The position numbers and the translations under genes are program-made. A stretch of DNA of 64,000 nt. Origin: Microbacterium oleivorans. GTDB lineage: Bacteria; Actinomycetota; Actinomycetes; Actinomycetales; Microbacteriaceae. Positions 47,548-57,921 of the stretch are shown in pieces; position 1 is the first letter of the stretch; every line of letters begins with the position of its first letter. The notes under the pieces were generated by a model. It saw only the letters and a program-made list of their open reading frames with translations, had not been told where the DNA came from and did not search any database. The stretch spans positions 434,001-498,000 of the forward strand of contig NZ_MAYO01000003.1 of NCBI RefSeq assembly GCF_001691565.1, read 5' to 3'.

Positions 47548-48151
47548 CGCTGCGCTCCGCCCGAGCAGGACCCAGCTGGGCGAGGGCGAGTTTGAGGAGG
47601 GCAGGCACGGTGGCACCGGCCGGAGCATCGGCGAGCACGCCCTCCGCCGTCTCGACGGCGACGCGCTCGTTCCATCCCAGCGCCATGAGCGCGGCCGACA
47701 GCTGCGCAGCGAGCCCTTGCGGGAGCGGTGCTCCGGCGGCCGTGCGGGCAGGCGGGGCGAGCTTGCCCGCCAACTGCACGACGATGAGCTTGGCGGTTTT
47801 CGGACCGATGCCCGAGACGCGACGGAACGGAGCGTCGTCCTCATCGGCGACCGCCGTGGCGATCTGGTCGACCGTGAGCGACGAGAGGACGCCGAGGGCG
47901 GATTTCGGACCCACACCGGACACGCTGAGCAGATGCCCGAAGACGTCGAGCTCGGAGCGATCCTCGAAACCGAAGAGCAGCATGGCGTCTTCGCGCACGA
48001 TCATCGCCGTGTGGACGAAGACCTCGTCGCCCGGATGCACCTGTCGCGCGTGCTGCGCGGTGACCGCCACCGAGTACCCCACACCGTGGACGTCGATGAC
48101 GACGGAGTCGGGTTCGAGGTGCAGCACGCGGCCGCGCAGCGAGGAGATCAT
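47540..48151 (-). CDS. ruvA: Holliday junction DNA-binding protein RuvA
   Basis: The 203-residue tetrameric junction-binding subunit. It has domain I OB-fold ([20 protein letters not shown]), the two helix-hairpin-helix motifs of domain II ([31 protein letters not shown]), and domain III near the C-terminus, which contacts RuvB. The start ATG is unambiguous. It lies 47 bases downstream of ruvC. Confidence 0.97.
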   Translation of the reverse strand: MISSLRGRVLHLEPDSVVIDVHGVGYSVAVTAQHARQVHPGDEVFVHTAMIVREDAMLLFGFEDRSELDVFGHLLSVSGVGPKSALGVLSSLTVDQIATAVADEDDAPFRRVSGIGPKTAKLIVVQLAGKLAPPARTAAGAPLPQGLAAQLSAALMALGWNERVAVETAEGVLADAPAGATVPALLKLALAQLGPARAERSGV

Positions 48152-48198
48152 GACACGAGCCTACGGGAGCCTTCGGAGATATGTTCGAGCGACACGCA

Positions 48199-48762
48199 TC
48201 AGCGACGCGTCGCCTTCTCGGCTGCCGCCCACGCCCGTTGCGCCGGCGTCAGCGCGGCGTCGCCTCCCGCGGGCGAGGCGCCACGACGCCATGCGTGACA
48301 CAGTGCCAGCGCGAGGGCGTCGGCGGCATCCGCCGGTTGCGGCAGGGCGTCGAGCCGCAGCACGCGTGCGACCATCGTCTGCACTTGGAGCTTCTCGGCG
48401 TTCCCGTACCCCGTGATCGCCGCCTTCACTTCCGACGGCGTGTGCGTCGCCGCAGGCAGGCCGTGCTCGGCCGCGAGAAGCAGAGCGATCCCGCTCGCCT
48501 GCGCCGTCCCCATCACCGTGCTCCGGTTCTGCTGCGCGAAGACGCGCTCGACGGCGACGACATCCGGACCGTGCTCCGCGAGGACCGCGCGGATCCCCGC
48601 CGCGATCGCCGCGAGGCGCTGCTCGATCGGCGCGTCGGGGGACGAGCGGACAACGCCCACATGGACGAGGGACGCGGAGCGATCGGCTCGCACGTCGACG
48701 ACGCCGACGCCGCACCGGGTCAGGCCCGGATCGATGCCGAGAACGCGAAGAGCGGATGCCAC
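48199..48762 (-). CDS. ruvC: Holliday junction endonuclease RuvC
   Basis: The 187-residue RNase H-fold resolvase has the catalytic acids in [31 protein letters not shown], and [12 protein letters not shown]. It starts with GTG at 48760-48762. The order YebC-type gene, ruvC, ruvA, ruvB is the standard arrangement in actinobacteria. No LexA box was recognised upstream. Confidence 0.96.
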   Translation of the reverse strand: MASALRVLGIDPGLTRCGVGVVDVRADRSASLVHVGVVRSSPDAPIEQRLAAIAAGIRAVLAEHGPDVVAVERVFAQQNRSTVMGTAQASGIALLLAAEHGLPAATHTPSEVKAAITGYGNAEKLQVQTMVARVLRLDALPQPADAADALALALCHAWRRGASPAGGDAALTPAQRAWAAAEKATRR

Positions 48763-48817
48763 TCCCCCACGCTAGGCGGGAGGTGCGGCATCCGCTCGTC
48801 GGCGCGCCCGGTGCGGC

Positions 48818-49582
48818 CTACTCCTGTTCGTCGTCTTCGAGTTCGGCCTGCACCTCGGCCGTGAGGTCGAAGTTGGCGTAGACGTTCTGGACGTCCTCGC
48901 TGTCCTCGAGAGCGTCGATGAGCCGGAAGACCTTTCGGGCCGTGTCGGCGTCGATCTCGACCTTGAGGTTCGGGACGAACTCGACGTCGGCGGATTCGTA
49001 CTCGATGCCGGCGTCGGTGAGCGCGGAACGCACCGCGACCAGGTCGGACGCCTCGGTCACGACCTCGAAGCCCTCGGAGTGGGGCTCGATCTCCTCGGCC
49101 CCGGCCTCCAGGGCCGCCATCATCACGTCGTCCTCCGTCGTGCCGTCACCGGAGACGACGATGACGCCCTTGCGCGCGAAGTTGTACGCGACGGAGCCGG
49201 GATCGGCGAGCGTGCCGCCGTTGCGGGTGAGGGCGGTCCGGACCTCGGCGGCGGCACGGTTCTTGTTGTCGGTCAGACACTCGACCATGAGTGCGACACC
49301 GTTCGGCCCGTAGGCCTCGTACATGATCGAGGTGTACTCGACCGACTCGCCACCGATGCCTGCGCCGCGCTTGATGGCGCGGTCGATGTTGTCCTTGGGG
49401 ACCGACGTCTTCTTGGCCTTCAGGACAGCGTCGAACAGTGTCGGGTTGCCCTGAAGATCGGCACCGCCGAGCTTGGCGGCGACCTCGATGTTCTTGATGA
49501 GCTTCGCCCACGACTTCGCGCGACGCGAGTCGATGATGGCCTTCTTGTGCTTGGTGGTCGCCCACTTGGAATGTCCGCTCAC
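48818..49582 (-). CDS. YebC/PmpR family transcriptional regulator-type protein
   Basis: The 254-residue protein begins [21 protein letters not shown], the hallmark of the family, and has [19 protein letters not shown]. Members bind DNA or, as shown for several, relieve ribosome stalling at proline-rich stretches. The domain order is the usual three-domain one, with an acidic C-terminus. It lies upstream of ruvC, 58 bases after pdxT. Confidence 0.93.
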   Translation of the reverse strand: MSGHSKWATTKHKKAIIDSRRAKSWAKLIKNIEVAAKLGGADLQGNPTLFDAVLKAKKTSVPKDNIDRAIKRGAGIGGESVEYTSIMYEAYGPNGVALMVECLTDNKNRAAAEVRTALTRNGGTLADPGSVAYNFARKGVIVVSGDGTTEDDVMMAALEAGAEEIEPHSEGFEVVTEASDLVAVRSALTDAGIEYESADVEFVPNLKVEIDADTARKVFRLIDALEDSEDVQNVYANFDLTAEVQAELEDDEQE

Positions 49583-49640
49583 GGGACTCCTCTCGGAAAA
49601 AGCGCAGGGTCCAGTCTAGGACCGAGCCCGCGGCCCTTCG

Positions 49641-50231
49641 CTACGCGTCTCGCACGGCTCCGAGCAGCAGGTCGTGGAAGCGCGTCTCGTCATCCAGTTC
49701 GGGGTGGAACGAGAGACCGATTATCGAGCCCCGGCGCACCCCGACGATCCCGCCGCCCGGCAGCTGCGCGATCACCTCGGCGGAGGGGCCGACCGCGGTC
49801 ACGATCGGCGCCCGGATGAAGGTGGCGTGCACCGGCGGAGAGCCCACCGCGGGCACGTCGAGGTCGGTCTCGAACGACTCCGTCTGGGAACCGAACGCGT
49901 TCCGCCGGACCGTCACATCCAGCCCACCGAACGTCTGCTGACCCGAGATCCCGTCCTCGAGCCGGTCGGCGAGCAGGATGAGGCCGGCACACGTCCCGAG
50001 AACCGGCATCCCGTCCGCGATGGCCGCACGGAGAGGATCACGCATCCCGAACGCGCGGGACAGCTTGTCGATGACGCTCGACTCACCGCCAGGCAGCACG
50101 AGGGCGTCGACCGCCGCGAGGTCCTCGGGCCGTCGGACGAGCCGGACGTCGGCGCCACGGCCCGTGAGCACCCTGGCGTGCTCGCGCACGTCGCCCTGGA
50201 GGGCGAGGACGCCGACGCGTGGTCTCGTCAC
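49641..50231 (-). CDS. pdxT: pyridoxal 5'-phosphate synthase glutaminase subunit PdxT
   Basis: Releases ammonia for PdxS. The 196-residue class I amidotransferase has [31 protein letters not shown], nucleophile Cys in [12 protein letters not shown], and the His-Glu pair in [16 protein letters not shown] at 50229-50231 overlaps the pdxS stop (GTGA), ensuring matched synthesis. Confidence 0.96.
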   Translation of the reverse strand: MTRPRVGVLALQGDVREHARVLTGRGADVRLVRRPEDLAAVDALVLPGGESSVIDKLSRAFGMRDPLRAAIADGMPVLGTCAGLILLADRLEDGISGQQTFGGLDVTVRRNAFGSQTESFETDLDVPAVGSPPVHATFIRAPIVTAVGPSAEVIAQLPGGGIVGVRRGSIIGLSFHPELDDETRFHDLLLGAVRDA

Positions 50232-51118
50232 CAGCCCCGGTCCGCCAGCCGGTGCGGAGCGGGGAGGTCGGACACATTGATGCCGACCATGGCCTCGCCG
50301 AGCCCTCGGGAGACGTCGGCGACGACCTTCGGGTCGTCGAAGAACGTTGTCGCCTTGACGATCGCCGCGGCCCGTTCGGCGGGGTTCCCACTCTTGAAGA
50401 TGCCGGATCCGACGAACACGCCGTCCGCACCGAGCTGCATCATCATCGCCGCGTCCGCCGGGGTCGCGACGCCGCCCGCGACGAAAAGGACCACGGGGAG
50501 AGCGCCGGTCTCGGCGACCTCGGCGACGAGCTCGTACGGCGCCTGCAGGTCTTTCGCGGCGACGTACAGCTGATCCTTCGACAGAGCCGACAGTGCCGCG
50601 ATCTCGCCCCGGATCTTCCGGATGTGCTTCATCGCCTCCGACACATCCCCCGTGCCGGCCTCGCCCTTGGAACGGATCATCGCCGCCCCTTCGGTGATGC
50701 GACGGAGAGCTTCCCCGAGGTTGGTGGCGCCGCAGACGAACGGGACCGTGTAGTCCCATTTGTCGATGTGGTTCACGTAGTCGGCGGGCGAGAGGACCTC
50801 GGACTCGTCGATGTAGTCGACACCGAGCTCCTGCAACACCTGCGCCTCGACGAAGTGGCCGATACGCGCCTTGGCCATCACGGGGATCGAGACCGACGCG
50901 ATGATGTCGTCGATGAGGTCCGGGTCGCTCATGCGCGCGACCCCGCCCTGGGCACGGATGTCCGCCGGCACGCGCTCCAGCGCCATGACGGCGACGGCAC
51001 CGGCATCCTCGGCGATCTTCGCCTGATCGGCGGTGACGACGTCCATGATGACGCCGCCCTTGAGCATCTCGGCGAGGCCGCGCTTCACGCGGGCCGTTCC
51101 GGTCGAATTCGTTGGCAT
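50228..51118 (-). CDS. pdxS: pyridoxal 5'-phosphate synthase lyase subunit PdxS
   Basis: Builds PLP from ribose 5-phosphate, glyceraldehyde 3-phosphate and ammonia. The 296-residue TIM barrel has [17 protein letters not shown], the catalytic Lys in [15 protein letters not shown] and [22 protein letters not shown] at 51116-51118 is chosen. There is no Shine-Dalgarno and only 40 bases separate it from pdxR, so the message may be leaderless or nearly so. It overlaps pdxT. Confidence 0.96.
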   Translation of the reverse strand: MPTNSTGTARVKRGLAEMLKGGVIMDVVTADQAKIAEDAGAVAVMALERVPADIRAQGGVARMSDPDLIDDIIASVSIPVMAKARIGHFVEAQVLQELGVDYIDESEVLSPADYVNHIDKWDYTVPFVCGATNLGEALRRITEGAAMIRSKGEAGTGDVSEAMKHIRKIRGEIAALSALSKDQLYVAAKDLQAPYELVAEVAETGALPVVLFVAGGVATPADAAMMMQLGADGVFVGSGIFKSGNPAERAAAIVKATTFFDDPKVVADVSRGLGEAMVGINVSDLPAPHRLADRGW

Positions 51119-51125
51119 AGGCCAA
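51112..51125. promoter_or_regulatory. inverted repeat over the pdxS start, possible PdxR operator
   Basis: TTGGC-ATAG-GCCAA covers the pdxS start codon. It lies in or next to the shared regulatory space between pdxS and pdxR. Its role as a PdxR site is inference from position and symmetry only. Confidence 0.4.
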
Positions 51126-51145
51126 AAGTTAGCATGACCCGGACA

Positions 51146-51151
51146 TAGACT
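51146..51151 (+). promoter_or_regulatory. pdxR -10 box, leaderless start
   Basis: TAGACT ends seven bases before the pdxR ATG, so transcription would begin at or next to the start codon. No -35 close to consensus is visible and no ribosome-binding site exists. Confidence 0.5.
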
Positions 51152-51158
51152 CGACGAC

Positions 51159-52511
51159 ATGACGAACGATGTCCTGGCCATCAGCGGCGACACCGCCGCC
51201 GAGATCGCCGACAGCATCCGTTCGCTCATCGACCGCGGGGATCTCGCTCCCGGTGCCGCCCTTCCCCCGGTCCGGACCTTGGCCGACACGATCGGCGTCA
51301 ATCGCAATACGGTCGTCGCGGCCTACCGCCACCTTGCCGCGGCCGGCGCGGTGGAGACGGCTGGCCGAGCCGGGACGCGCGTGGCACCGCGCACGGATCC
51401 CGCTCAGGAGGGTTTCGCCGCCGATACGGTTCTCCGCGACATCGCGACCGGCAACCCCGATCCCTCCCTCATCCCCGACCCCTCCCGGGCCCTGTCGAGC
51501 CTCGCCGGTCGCCCCGTCCTCTACGGCGAGCCCACGATCGACCCCGACCTCGAGGCATGGGCGTCCGGCTGGATCGAGAAGGACCTTCCGGGGAGGAGCG
51601 ATCTCCGGCTGACGATCACCGGCGGCGCGGTCGACGCGCTCGAGCGGCTGTTCGCCGACGCGCTGACGCGCGACGACGCCGTCGGCCTCGAGGACCCCTG
51701 CTTCCTGTCGGCGCTGCGGACCGTGAAGATCGGCGGATATCGGCCCGTCCCCATCCCCGTCGGCGAGCACGGGATGACGGTGACGGGGCTCGAGGCCGCG
51801 CTCGACGCCGGCGTGCGTGCGATCGTGTGCACCCCACGCGCACAGAATCCCACCGGGGTGAGCCTCACGGCCGAGCGAGCAGCTGACCTCCGTGCGGTGC
51901 TGGAGCGGCATCCCTACGTACTCGTCATCGAAGACGATCACTTCTCGATGCTCTCGCGCGAGCCGTACCACTCCATCATCGGCGTGAAACACCGACGGTG
52001 GGCTCTGATCCGCTCGGTCTCGAAGTTCCTCGGGCCGGACATGTGCCTCGCGGTCACGGCGAGCGACCGTGAGACGGCGGATCGTCTGGCGCGGCGGCTC
52101 AGTCCCGGCTCCACGTGGGTCAGTCACCTCCTGCAGCGCCTCGCCGTGGCACTCGTGTCAGACGACGACGTCATGGCGGGTGTCGAACGCGCGGCCCGAC
52201 ACTACCGATCGCGTAACGAGGCCTTCGCCGACGAATTGACCCAGCAGGGAATCCCCGCGGCGGCGGGCGACGGGCTCAGCGTCTGGGTGCGCGTCCCGGC
52301 TCGCGCCCGCGCCGTCGCCGAGCAGCTGATGCGACGCGGGTGGCTCGCCCGGCCCGGCGACGAATTCTTCCTCGCCGACGACGACGCCCTGCGCCGACTG
52401 CGCCTCACCGTCCACGACCTGTCCGACATCGACCTCGCGCGGCTCGCCGCCGACGTCGCCGCCTCGGCGCGAGCCATCGCGCCCTCACCGGAAGCGAGTA
52501 CCGCCCCGTGA
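51159..52511 (+). CDS. pdxR: MocR/PdxR-type GntR regulator with aminotransferase domain
   Basis: A transcription factor with a fused PLP-binding effector domain. In the 450-residue product the winged helix covers residues 15-70 ([25 protein letters not shown] region). The fold-type I domain has [24 protein letters not shown] and the Schiff-base Lys in SVSKFLGP (K289). It diverges from pdxS-pdxT and is coupled to pdxY (GTGA), so it probably senses PLP or a precursor and controls B6 supply. Named by context; activator versus repressor cannot be told. Confidence 0.88.
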   Translation: MTNDVLAISGDTAAEIADSIRSLIDRGDLAPGAALPPVRTLADTIGVNRNTVVAAYRHLAAAGAVETAGRAGTRVAPRTDPAQEGFAADTVLRDIATGNPDPSLIPDPSRALSSLAGRPVLYGEPTIDPDLEAWASGWIEKDLPGRSDLRLTITGGAVDALERLFADALTRDDAVGLEDPCFLSALRTVKIGGYRPVPIPVGEHGMTVTGLEAALDAGVRAIVCTPRAQNPTGVSLTAERAADLRAVLERHPYVLVIEDDHFSMLSREPYHSIIGVKHRRWALIRSVSKFLGPDMCLAVTASDRETADRLARRLSPGSTWVSHLLQRLAVALVSDDDVMAGVERAARHYRSRNEAFADELTQQGIPAAAGDGLSVWVRVPARARAVAEQLMRRGWLARPGDEFFLADDDALRRLRLTVHDLSDIDLARLAADVAASARAIAPSPEASTAP

Positions 52512-53359
52512 AGATCCTCTCCATCCAGTCCGCCGTCGCCTACGGCCACGTTGGCAACTCGGCGGCCGTCTTCCCGCTGCAGCGCATCGGGGTCGAGGTC
52601 TATCCGGTGTACACCGTGAACTTCTCGAACCACACCGGCTACGGCGCGTGGCGCGGTCCACTGATCAGTCCGCAGGACGTCGCCGACGTCATCACCGGCA
52701 TCGAGGATCGCGGCGCCTTCGGCGACATCGACGCGGTCCTCTCGGGCTATCAGGGCGGTGAGGGCATCGGCGACGTCATCCTCGATGCCGTCGCGCGCGT
52801 CAAGGCCGCCAACCCGAACGCGATCTACGCCTGCGACCCCGTCATGGGCAACGCGAAGAGCGGATGCTTCGTGGCACCCGCCATCCCGGTCCTGCTGCGC
52901 GAGCGGGTCGTCCCCGCAGCGGACCTGATCACGCCGAACCAGTTCGAACTCGGCTTCCTCACCGGCACCGACCCGGGCGACCTCGAATCCACGCTCGCCT
53001 CCGTCGACGCGGCGCGCGCGATGGGTCCGTCGACGGTGCTGGTCACGAGCGTCGAACGTCCGGACCGCCCCGAAGGGACGATCGAAATGCTCGCCGTGAC
53101 GGACAACGGGGCCTGGATCGTTCGCACACCCCATATCCCGATGAAGGCCAACGGCTCCGGTGACGTCACTGCGGCTCTGTTCACCGCTCACTTCCGCGCC
53201 AGCGGCGACGCCGCCGACGCGCTCGCGAAGACGACGTCGAGTGTGTTCGACCTGCTGCAGAACACCTACGACGCGGGTACGCGCGAACTGCAGCTCGTCG
53301 AGTCGCAGGAGGCGTACGCCAACCCGCGGATGCAGTTCGAGGTCACCCAGGTCCGGTGA
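52508..53359 (+). CDS. pdxY: pyridoxal kinase PdxY
   Basis: Phosphorylates pyridoxal in B6 salvage. The 283-residue ribokinase-fold protein has SIQSAVAYGHVGNSAAVFPLQ, VLSGYQG, YACDPVMGNAKSGCFVAP and the catalytic region KANGSGDVTAALFTAH (GxGD anion hole). GTG at 52508-52510 overlaps the pdxR stop. With pdxS-pdxT on the other side, both de novo synthesis and salvage sit at one locus. Confidence 0.94.
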   Translation: MKILSIQSAVAYGHVGNSAAVFPLQRIGVEVYPVYTVNFSNHTGYGAWRGPLISPQDVADVITGIEDRGAFGDIDAVLSGYQGGEGIGDVILDAVARVKAANPNAIYACDPVMGNAKSGCFVAPAIPVLLRERVVPAADLITPNQFELGFLTGTDPGDLESTLASVDAARAMGPSTVLVTSVERPDRPEGTIEMLAVTDNGAWIVRTPHIPMKANGSGDVTAALFTAHFRASGDAADALAKTTSSVFDLLQNTYDAGTRELQLVESQEAYANPRMQFEVTQVR

Positions 53360-53380
53360 TCGCCGCGGGCGGCGGGCTCG

Positions 53381-53932
53381 TCAGAGGACGGGCCAGCCGT
53401 CCGCCACCGACTGGCGCACCTCGCCGAGCAGTTGGGGAAGCGCCTTCGTCTTCGCGATGATCGGGAAGAAGTTGGCGTCCGTCGCCCAGCGGGGAACCAC
53501 GTGCTGGTGCAGATGCGCGGCGACGCCCGCCCCGGCCACCTCACCTTGGTTCATGCCCAGGTTGAAGCCGTCGCAGTTCGCAACGGTCCGCAGCACCCGC
53601 ATGGCCACCTGCGTCAGGGCGCCGATCTCGGCGACCTCTTCGGGGGTGGCCTCGTCGTACGTGCCGAAGTGGCGGTACGGACACACCAGCAGGTGGCCCG
53701 AGTTGTAGGGGAACAGGTTCAGCAGGACGTACGCTGTCTCGCCGCGGGCGACGATGAGTCCCTCCTCGTCGGACTTGCCGGGCGCGGCGCAGAACGGGCA
53801 GTCGTGCTTGAGGGGTTCGGGGCCGGCCTGGATGTACGCCATGCGATGGGGCGTCCAGAGTCGCTGGAACTCGTCCGGCACGCCCGCGAAGTCGAGGGAC
53901 GACTCGCGGGTTACGTCGCCCGCCTCGCTCAT
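53381..53932 (-). CDS. HIT-domain nucleotide hydrolase/phosphorylase
   Basis: A histidine-triad protein of 183 residues. The catalytic triad motif is [10 protein letters not shown] (140-149). A CPFC (45-48) near the N-terminus resembles the zinc or structural Cys pair of the actinobacterial AP4A phosphorylase group; the mycobacterial counterpart next to thrS (Rv2613c) has diadenosine tetraphosphate phosphorylase activity. ATG at 53930-53932 overlaps the thrS stop. In mycobacteria pgsA and lipid genes follow; here pdxY does, on the other strand. Confidence 0.9.
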   Translation of the reverse strand: MSEAGDVTRESSLDFAGVPDEFQRLWTPHRMAYIQAGPEPLKHDCPFCAAPGKSDEEGLIVARGETAYVLLNLFPYNSGHLLVCPYRHFGTYDEATPEEVAEIGALTQVAMRVLRTVANCDGFNLGMNQGEVAGAGVAAHLHQHVVPRWATDANFFPIIAKTKALPQLLGEVRQSVADGWPVL

Positions 53933-55938
53933 CCGAGGTCCTCGGCCGTGTTCACGAGAAGACGACCCGAGATCGCCGCGACGATCTTGTCGATCGCCTC
54001 GTCCACCGGGATGCCGTTGGTCTGCGACCCGTCGCGGAAGCGGAACGAGACCGTGCCGCCGGAGCGGTCCTGCTCCCCCGCGATGAGCTGAAGCGGCACC
54101 TTCTGAGTCGTGTGGGTGCGGATCTTCTTCGGCATCCGGTCGTCGGAGTGGTCGACCTCGGCACGGACGCCAGCGGCGCGCAGTCGCGCGACGATCTCGT
54201 CCAGATACGGGCCGTACTCCTCGGCGACGGGGATGCCGACGACCTGGACCGGGGCGAGCCACACCGGGAAGGCCCCGGCATAGTGCTCGAGGAGGATCGC
54301 GAAGAAGCGCTCGATCGAGCCGAACAGCGCACGGTGGATCATGACGGGACGGTGCTTCTCGCCGTCGGGGCCCGTGTACTCGAGCTCGAACCGCTCGGGC
54401 TGGTTGAAGTCGAGCTGGATCGTCGACATCTGCCAGGTGCGACCGATAGCGTCGCGCGCCTGGACCGAAATCTTCGGGCCGTAGAACGCGGCGCCACCCG
54501 GATCGGGCACGAGCTCGAGTCCGGAGCCCTCGGCGACCTCACGGAGAGTCTGCGTCGCCTCCTCCCACAGGCTGTCGTCGCCGATGAACTTGGGGTTCCC
54601 CTCCTCCTTCGTCGACAGCTCGAGGTAGAAGTCGTTCAGCCCGTAGTCGCGCAGGGTCTGCAGCACGAAGGCGAGACTGTGCTCCAGCTCGCCCTTGACC
54701 TGGTCGGCGGTCACGTAGATGTGGGTGTCGTCCTGCGTCATCCCGCGGACGCGGGTGAGGCCGGCGAGCGTGCCGCTCTTCTCGTAGCGGTAGACCGAGC
54801 CGAACTCGCTGAGTCGCAGCGGCAGTTCGCGGTAGCTGCGTCCGCGCGAGCGGAAGATCAGGTTGTGGAACGGGCAGTTCATGGGCTTGAGGTAGTACTC
54901 CTGGCCCTCGCGGGAGACGTGCCCGTCGGCATCCACCACCTCGTCGAGCACCATCGGGGGGTACATGCCGTCGGCGTACCACTGCAGATGACCGCTCGTC
55001 ATGAACAGGTCGCCCTTGGTGATGTGGGGCGTGTTCACGACCTGGTATCCGTTGGCGAGGAGGCTCTCGCGCATGTAGCGCTCGATCTCGTACCGGATGA
55101 TGCCGCCCTTGGGGTGGAAGACCGACAGGCCGGGCCCGATCTCCTCGGGGAACGAGAAGAGGTCCAGGTCCTTGCCGAGCTTGCGGTGATCGCGCTTGGC
55201 GGCCTCCTCGAGACGCTGCTGGTAGGCGCGCAGCTCGTCCTTCGTGGGCCACGCGGTGCCGTAGATGCGCTGCAGCTGCGGGTTCTTCTCGCTGCCGCGC
55301 CAGTAGGCGCCGGCGACGCGGGTGAGGTCCCAGCCGTTGCCGGCGACACGGGTGCTCGGCACGTGGGGCCCGCGGCAGAGGTCCTTCCACGCGGTCTCGC
55401 CGTCGCGGGTGACGTTGTCGTAGATGGTCAGCTCGCCGGCGCCGACCTCGACCGAGGCGCCCTCGGCGGCTTCCTGCGATCCGCCCTTCAGCCCGATGAG
55501 CTCGAGCTTGAACGGCTCGTCGGCGAGTTCGGCGCGGGCCTCGTCATCGGTCACCACACGGCGGACGAAGCGCTGCCCTTCGCGGACGATGCGCTCCATC
55601 TCCTTCTTGATGGCCTTCAGGTCTTCGGGCGTGAACGGCTCGTCGACGCCGAAGTCGTAGTAGAAGCCGTCCGTGATCGGCGGACCGATCCCGAGGTTCG
55701 CCTGCGGGCGGACGCGCTGCACCGCCTGGGCAAGGATGTGGGCCGTCGAGTGGCGCAGGATGTTCAGCCCATCGGGGCTCGACACCGTCACGGGCTCGAC
55801 GCCGTCCAGAGAGTCGACGACCGTCGCGAGGTCCTTCAGCTCGCCGCGGACACGGAGGGCGACGACGGAGCGGTCGGGGAACAGGGCGAAACCGTCGGCT
55901 GGAAGGGCGACATCCGCCGGGGCGATCAGATCAGACAA
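53929..55938 (-). CDS. thrS: threonyl-tRNA synthetase
   Basis: Charges tRNA-Thr. The 669-residue product has an N-terminal TGS-like region, the editing domain with [13 protein letters not shown], the class II catalytic core (YKSGTL-like [32 protein letters not shown] with the zinc Cys), and an anticodon-binding C-terminus ([17 protein letters not shown]). No T-box was seen in the 155 bases between it and the divergent 56096 gene. Co-translated with the HIT gene. Confidence 0.97.
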   Translation of the reverse strand: MSDLIAPADVALPADGFALFPDRSVVALRVRGELKDLATVVDSLDGVEPVTVSSPDGLNILRHSTAHILAQAVQRVRPQANLGIGPPITDGFYYDFGVDEPFTPEDLKAIKKEMERIVREGQRFVRRVVTDDEARAELADEPFKLELIGLKGGSQEAAEGASVEVGAGELTIYDNVTRDGETAWKDLCRGPHVPSTRVAGNGWDLTRVAGAYWRGSEKNPQLQRIYGTAWPTKDELRAYQQRLEEAAKRDHRKLGKDLDLFSFPEEIGPGLSVFHPKGGIIRYEIERYMRESLLANGYQVVNTPHITKGDLFMTSGHLQWYADGMYPPMVLDEVVDADGHVSREGQEYYLKPMNCPFHNLIFRSRGRSYRELPLRLSEFGSVYRYEKSGTLAGLTRVRGMTQDDTHIYVTADQVKGELEHSLAFVLQTLRDYGLNDFYLELSTKEEGNPKFIGDDSLWEEATQTLREVAEGSGLELVPDPGGAAFYGPKISVQARDAIGRTWQMSTIQLDFNQPERFELEYTGPDGEKHRPVMIHRALFGSIERFFAILLEHYAGAFPVWLAPVQVVGIPVAEEYGPYLDEIVARLRAAGVRAEVDHSDDRMPKKIRTHTTQKVPLQLIAGEQDRSGGTVSFRFRDGSQTNGIPVDEAIDKIVAAISGRLLVNTAEDLG

Positions 55939-56095
55939 GGGAGGATCTCCAGGAAGTGGCTCGGATGAGAGTAGTCAGCTTCGAGCGCACGACGCGCTCC
56001 GCCCGCTCAGGCCCGCGGCGTTCGCGTACCGGCGAGGTGGGATGACCGGCCGTTCTGCATCCTGCGAGTCTACTGGGCACCGGACAGGGGCGATG

Positions 56096-57259
56096 ATGGA
56101 TGCCGTGAAGCTCGCTCTCGCGGGACTCGTCCTGCTCCTGGGGGCGATCGCCGCCCTCGCCACCGGTGTCCTTTCCCTCGCCGACCTCGGCGACGTCGCC
56201 GACCGCGTGTTGCCGATCCTCGCCTTCGTCGTGGCAGTGACGATCGTCGCGGAGCTCGCCGCGAAAGCGGGCGTCTTCGACGTCACGGCGTCGTGGCTCG
56301 CCCGTCTCTCGCGCGGACGCACGACACTCCTCTGGATCCTCGTCGTGGTTCTCGCCGTCGTGACGACGGCGTTCCTGTCCCTCGACACGACAGCCGTCCT
56401 CCTCACGCCCGTCGTCATCGCCGTCGCCCGCGCCAACGGCCTGCCTCCGCTTCCCTTCGCGCTCACCACGGTCTGGCTCGCCAACACCGCGTCGCTCGTG
56501 CTGCCGGTGTCCAACCTGACGAACCTCCTGGCGCTGGCACGGATGCCGGGGGCCGGGGACCCGGCATCCTTCCTCCTCCTGCTGGGCCCGTCCGCCGCCG
56601 TCGCCGTCTTAGTGACCGTCGCCCTGCTGTGGGCCTTCCAGCGCCGCTCGCTCGTCGGCACGTTCACGGTCGCCGCACCGCCACGGGTGAGCGACCGGGT
56701 GCAACTGGTCGCGGCATCCGTCATCGTCCTCGCGCTGCTGCCGTTGCTTGTCAGCGGGCTCGAGCCGTGGGTCCCCGCGACGGGCGCCGCGCTCGCGCTG
56801 CTCGCGCTGTTCGCATGGCGATCGCCGAGGGCGCTGAACGTGCGGCTCGTGCCCTGGTCGCTGCTCGTCTTCGCGGCCGGGCTGTTCTCGGCTGTCGCGG
56901 CGCTCGAGGCGTGGGGGTCCGGCCAGCTCGCCACGGCCGTCGCCGGGTCCGGGTCCGCTCCGCTCGACCTGCTCCGGATGTCCGGGACAGCGCTCATCGC
57001 GGCGAACGGCGTCGACAACCTGCCTGCATATCTGCTGCTCGAACCGACCGCGGACACGCCCGAGCGTCTCGCGGCGCTCCTCATCGGCGTGAACGCCGGT
57101 CCCCTCATCACGCCCTGGGCGTCGTTGGCGACCCTGCTCTGGCATCAGCGTCTGGTCGCCGCGGACGTCCACCTGCCGTGGCGACGCTTCATCCTCTGGG
57201 GGCTCGTTGCGGCACCTCTCGTCGTGATCGCCGCGACCCTGCCGCTGCTCCTGCGCTGA
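56096..57259 (+). CDS. ion-transporter-superfamily (ArsB/NhaD/SLC13-like) membrane protein
   Basis: A 387-residue protein with about ten or eleven hydrophobic helices, e.g. LALAGLVLLLGAIAALATG, VLPILAFVVAVTIVAELAA and LLWILVVVLAVVTTAFLSLD. The conserved DTTAVLLTPVVIAVA and the C-terminal NGVDNLPAYLLL are motifs shared by ArsB and CitM/SLC13 carriers. An ATG three bases upstream (56093) is also possible. The substrate is unknown (arsenite, dicarboxylate and others are options); no arsR or arsC is nearby, so an arsenic role is unsupported. Confidence 0.82.
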   Translation: MDAVKLALAGLVLLLGAIAALATGVLSLADLGDVADRVLPILAFVVAVTIVAELAAKAGVFDVTASWLARLSRGRTTLLWILVVVLAVVTTAFLSLDTTAVLLTPVVIAVARANGLPPLPFALTTVWLANTASLVLPVSNLTNLLALARMPGAGDPASFLLLLGPSAAVAVLVTVALLWAFQRRSLVGTFTVAAPPRVSDRVQLVAASVIVLALLPLLVSGLEPWVPATGAALALLALFAWRSPRALNVRLVPWSLLVFAAGLFSAVAALEAWGSGQLATAVAGSGSAPLDLLRMSGTALIAANGVDNLPAYLLLEPTADTPERLAALLIGVNAGPLITPWASLATLLWHQRLVAADVHLPWRRFILWGLVAAPLVVIAATLPLLLR

Positions 57260-57263
57260 CGCG

Positions 57264-57920
57264 TCAGAGGTGCTTCAGCGCCTCACGTCGACTGAGCGGG
57301 CTGAGTGCGTGCGCCGCGACGTACGCTTCCACCCACTCGGGGAACGACCGGGCGGCATCTCGCAGCGCCCATCCGATGGCCTTCCGGATGAAGAACTCAC
57401 CATCGCGGAGGTTGGGTCGGAGTACGTCCGCCAACACCTGCAGGTCGGTCCGCCCGCGCCGGCCGAGCTGGCTGAGGATCGCCAGGCGCCGGAGCCACAT
57501 CTCCTCGCTGACGCACCACCCGCGCACGAGCGCCTCACCGTCGCGCGGGTGCGCGTCCAGCAGCTCGCGGATGCGGCCGCTCAGCTCGTCGGTGACATCC
57601 CACCATCGCCCCGTGCGGACCATCCTCTCGATGAGCGGGACGATGCCTAGGTCCGCCCGGGCAGGCGGCACAGCGAGGAGCATCATCGCCGCGTAACGCT
57701 CCTCACGGTGGGAGGCCGCATCCCACAGCTGGCGGGCGTCGTCGATGATCCGTGCGGCATCCGCCTCCCCCGCGGCGGCGGCTCGAGCGATGCGCCGGGT
57801 GTCGGGAACGCGGACGCCGAGGAAGGGCAGATCCGACTTCATGTACACCTTCTGGCCGGCGGCACGCGAAGGATCCGCTGCGGCCCGCAGACGGGCGCGG
57901 ACCTCGTCGGTGCGGCTCAC
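57264..57920 (-). CDS. AlkD-like DNA alkylation repair protein
   Basis: A 218-residue all-helical HEAT-like repeat protein of the DNA alkylation repair family. YMKSDLPFLGVRVPDTRRIA near the N-terminus and RWWDVTDELSGRI and EMWLRRLAILSQL are family landmarks. The latter contain the Trp, Asp and Arg residues that line the DNA cleft in AlkD enzymes. It starts with GTG one base beyond the ACT-protein stop, and converges on the transporter gene with a 4-base gap. Glycosylase activity is by family; the alkyl substrate is unknown. Confidence 0.88.
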   Translation of the reverse strand: MSRTDEVRARLRAAADPSRAAGQKVYMKSDLPFLGVRVPDTRRIARAAAAGEADAARIIDDARQLWDAASHREERYAAMMLLAVPPARADLGIVPLIERMVRTGRWWDVTDELSGRIRELLDAHPRDGEALVRGWCVSEEMWLRRLAILSQLGRRGRTDLQVLADVLRPNLRDGEFFIRKAIGWALRDAARSFPEWVEAYVAAHALSPLSRREALKHL

Positions 57921-57921
57921 G

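Noticed and set aside
55939..56095. T-box riboswitch before thrS (and 35051-35119 before alaS).
   Set aside because: No T-box consensus or specifier stem was seen; the alaS gap is too short.
56096..57259. Arsenite efflux pump.
   Set aside because: The sequence belongs to a broad transporter superfamily and there is no arsR, arsC or other arsenic gene nearby.
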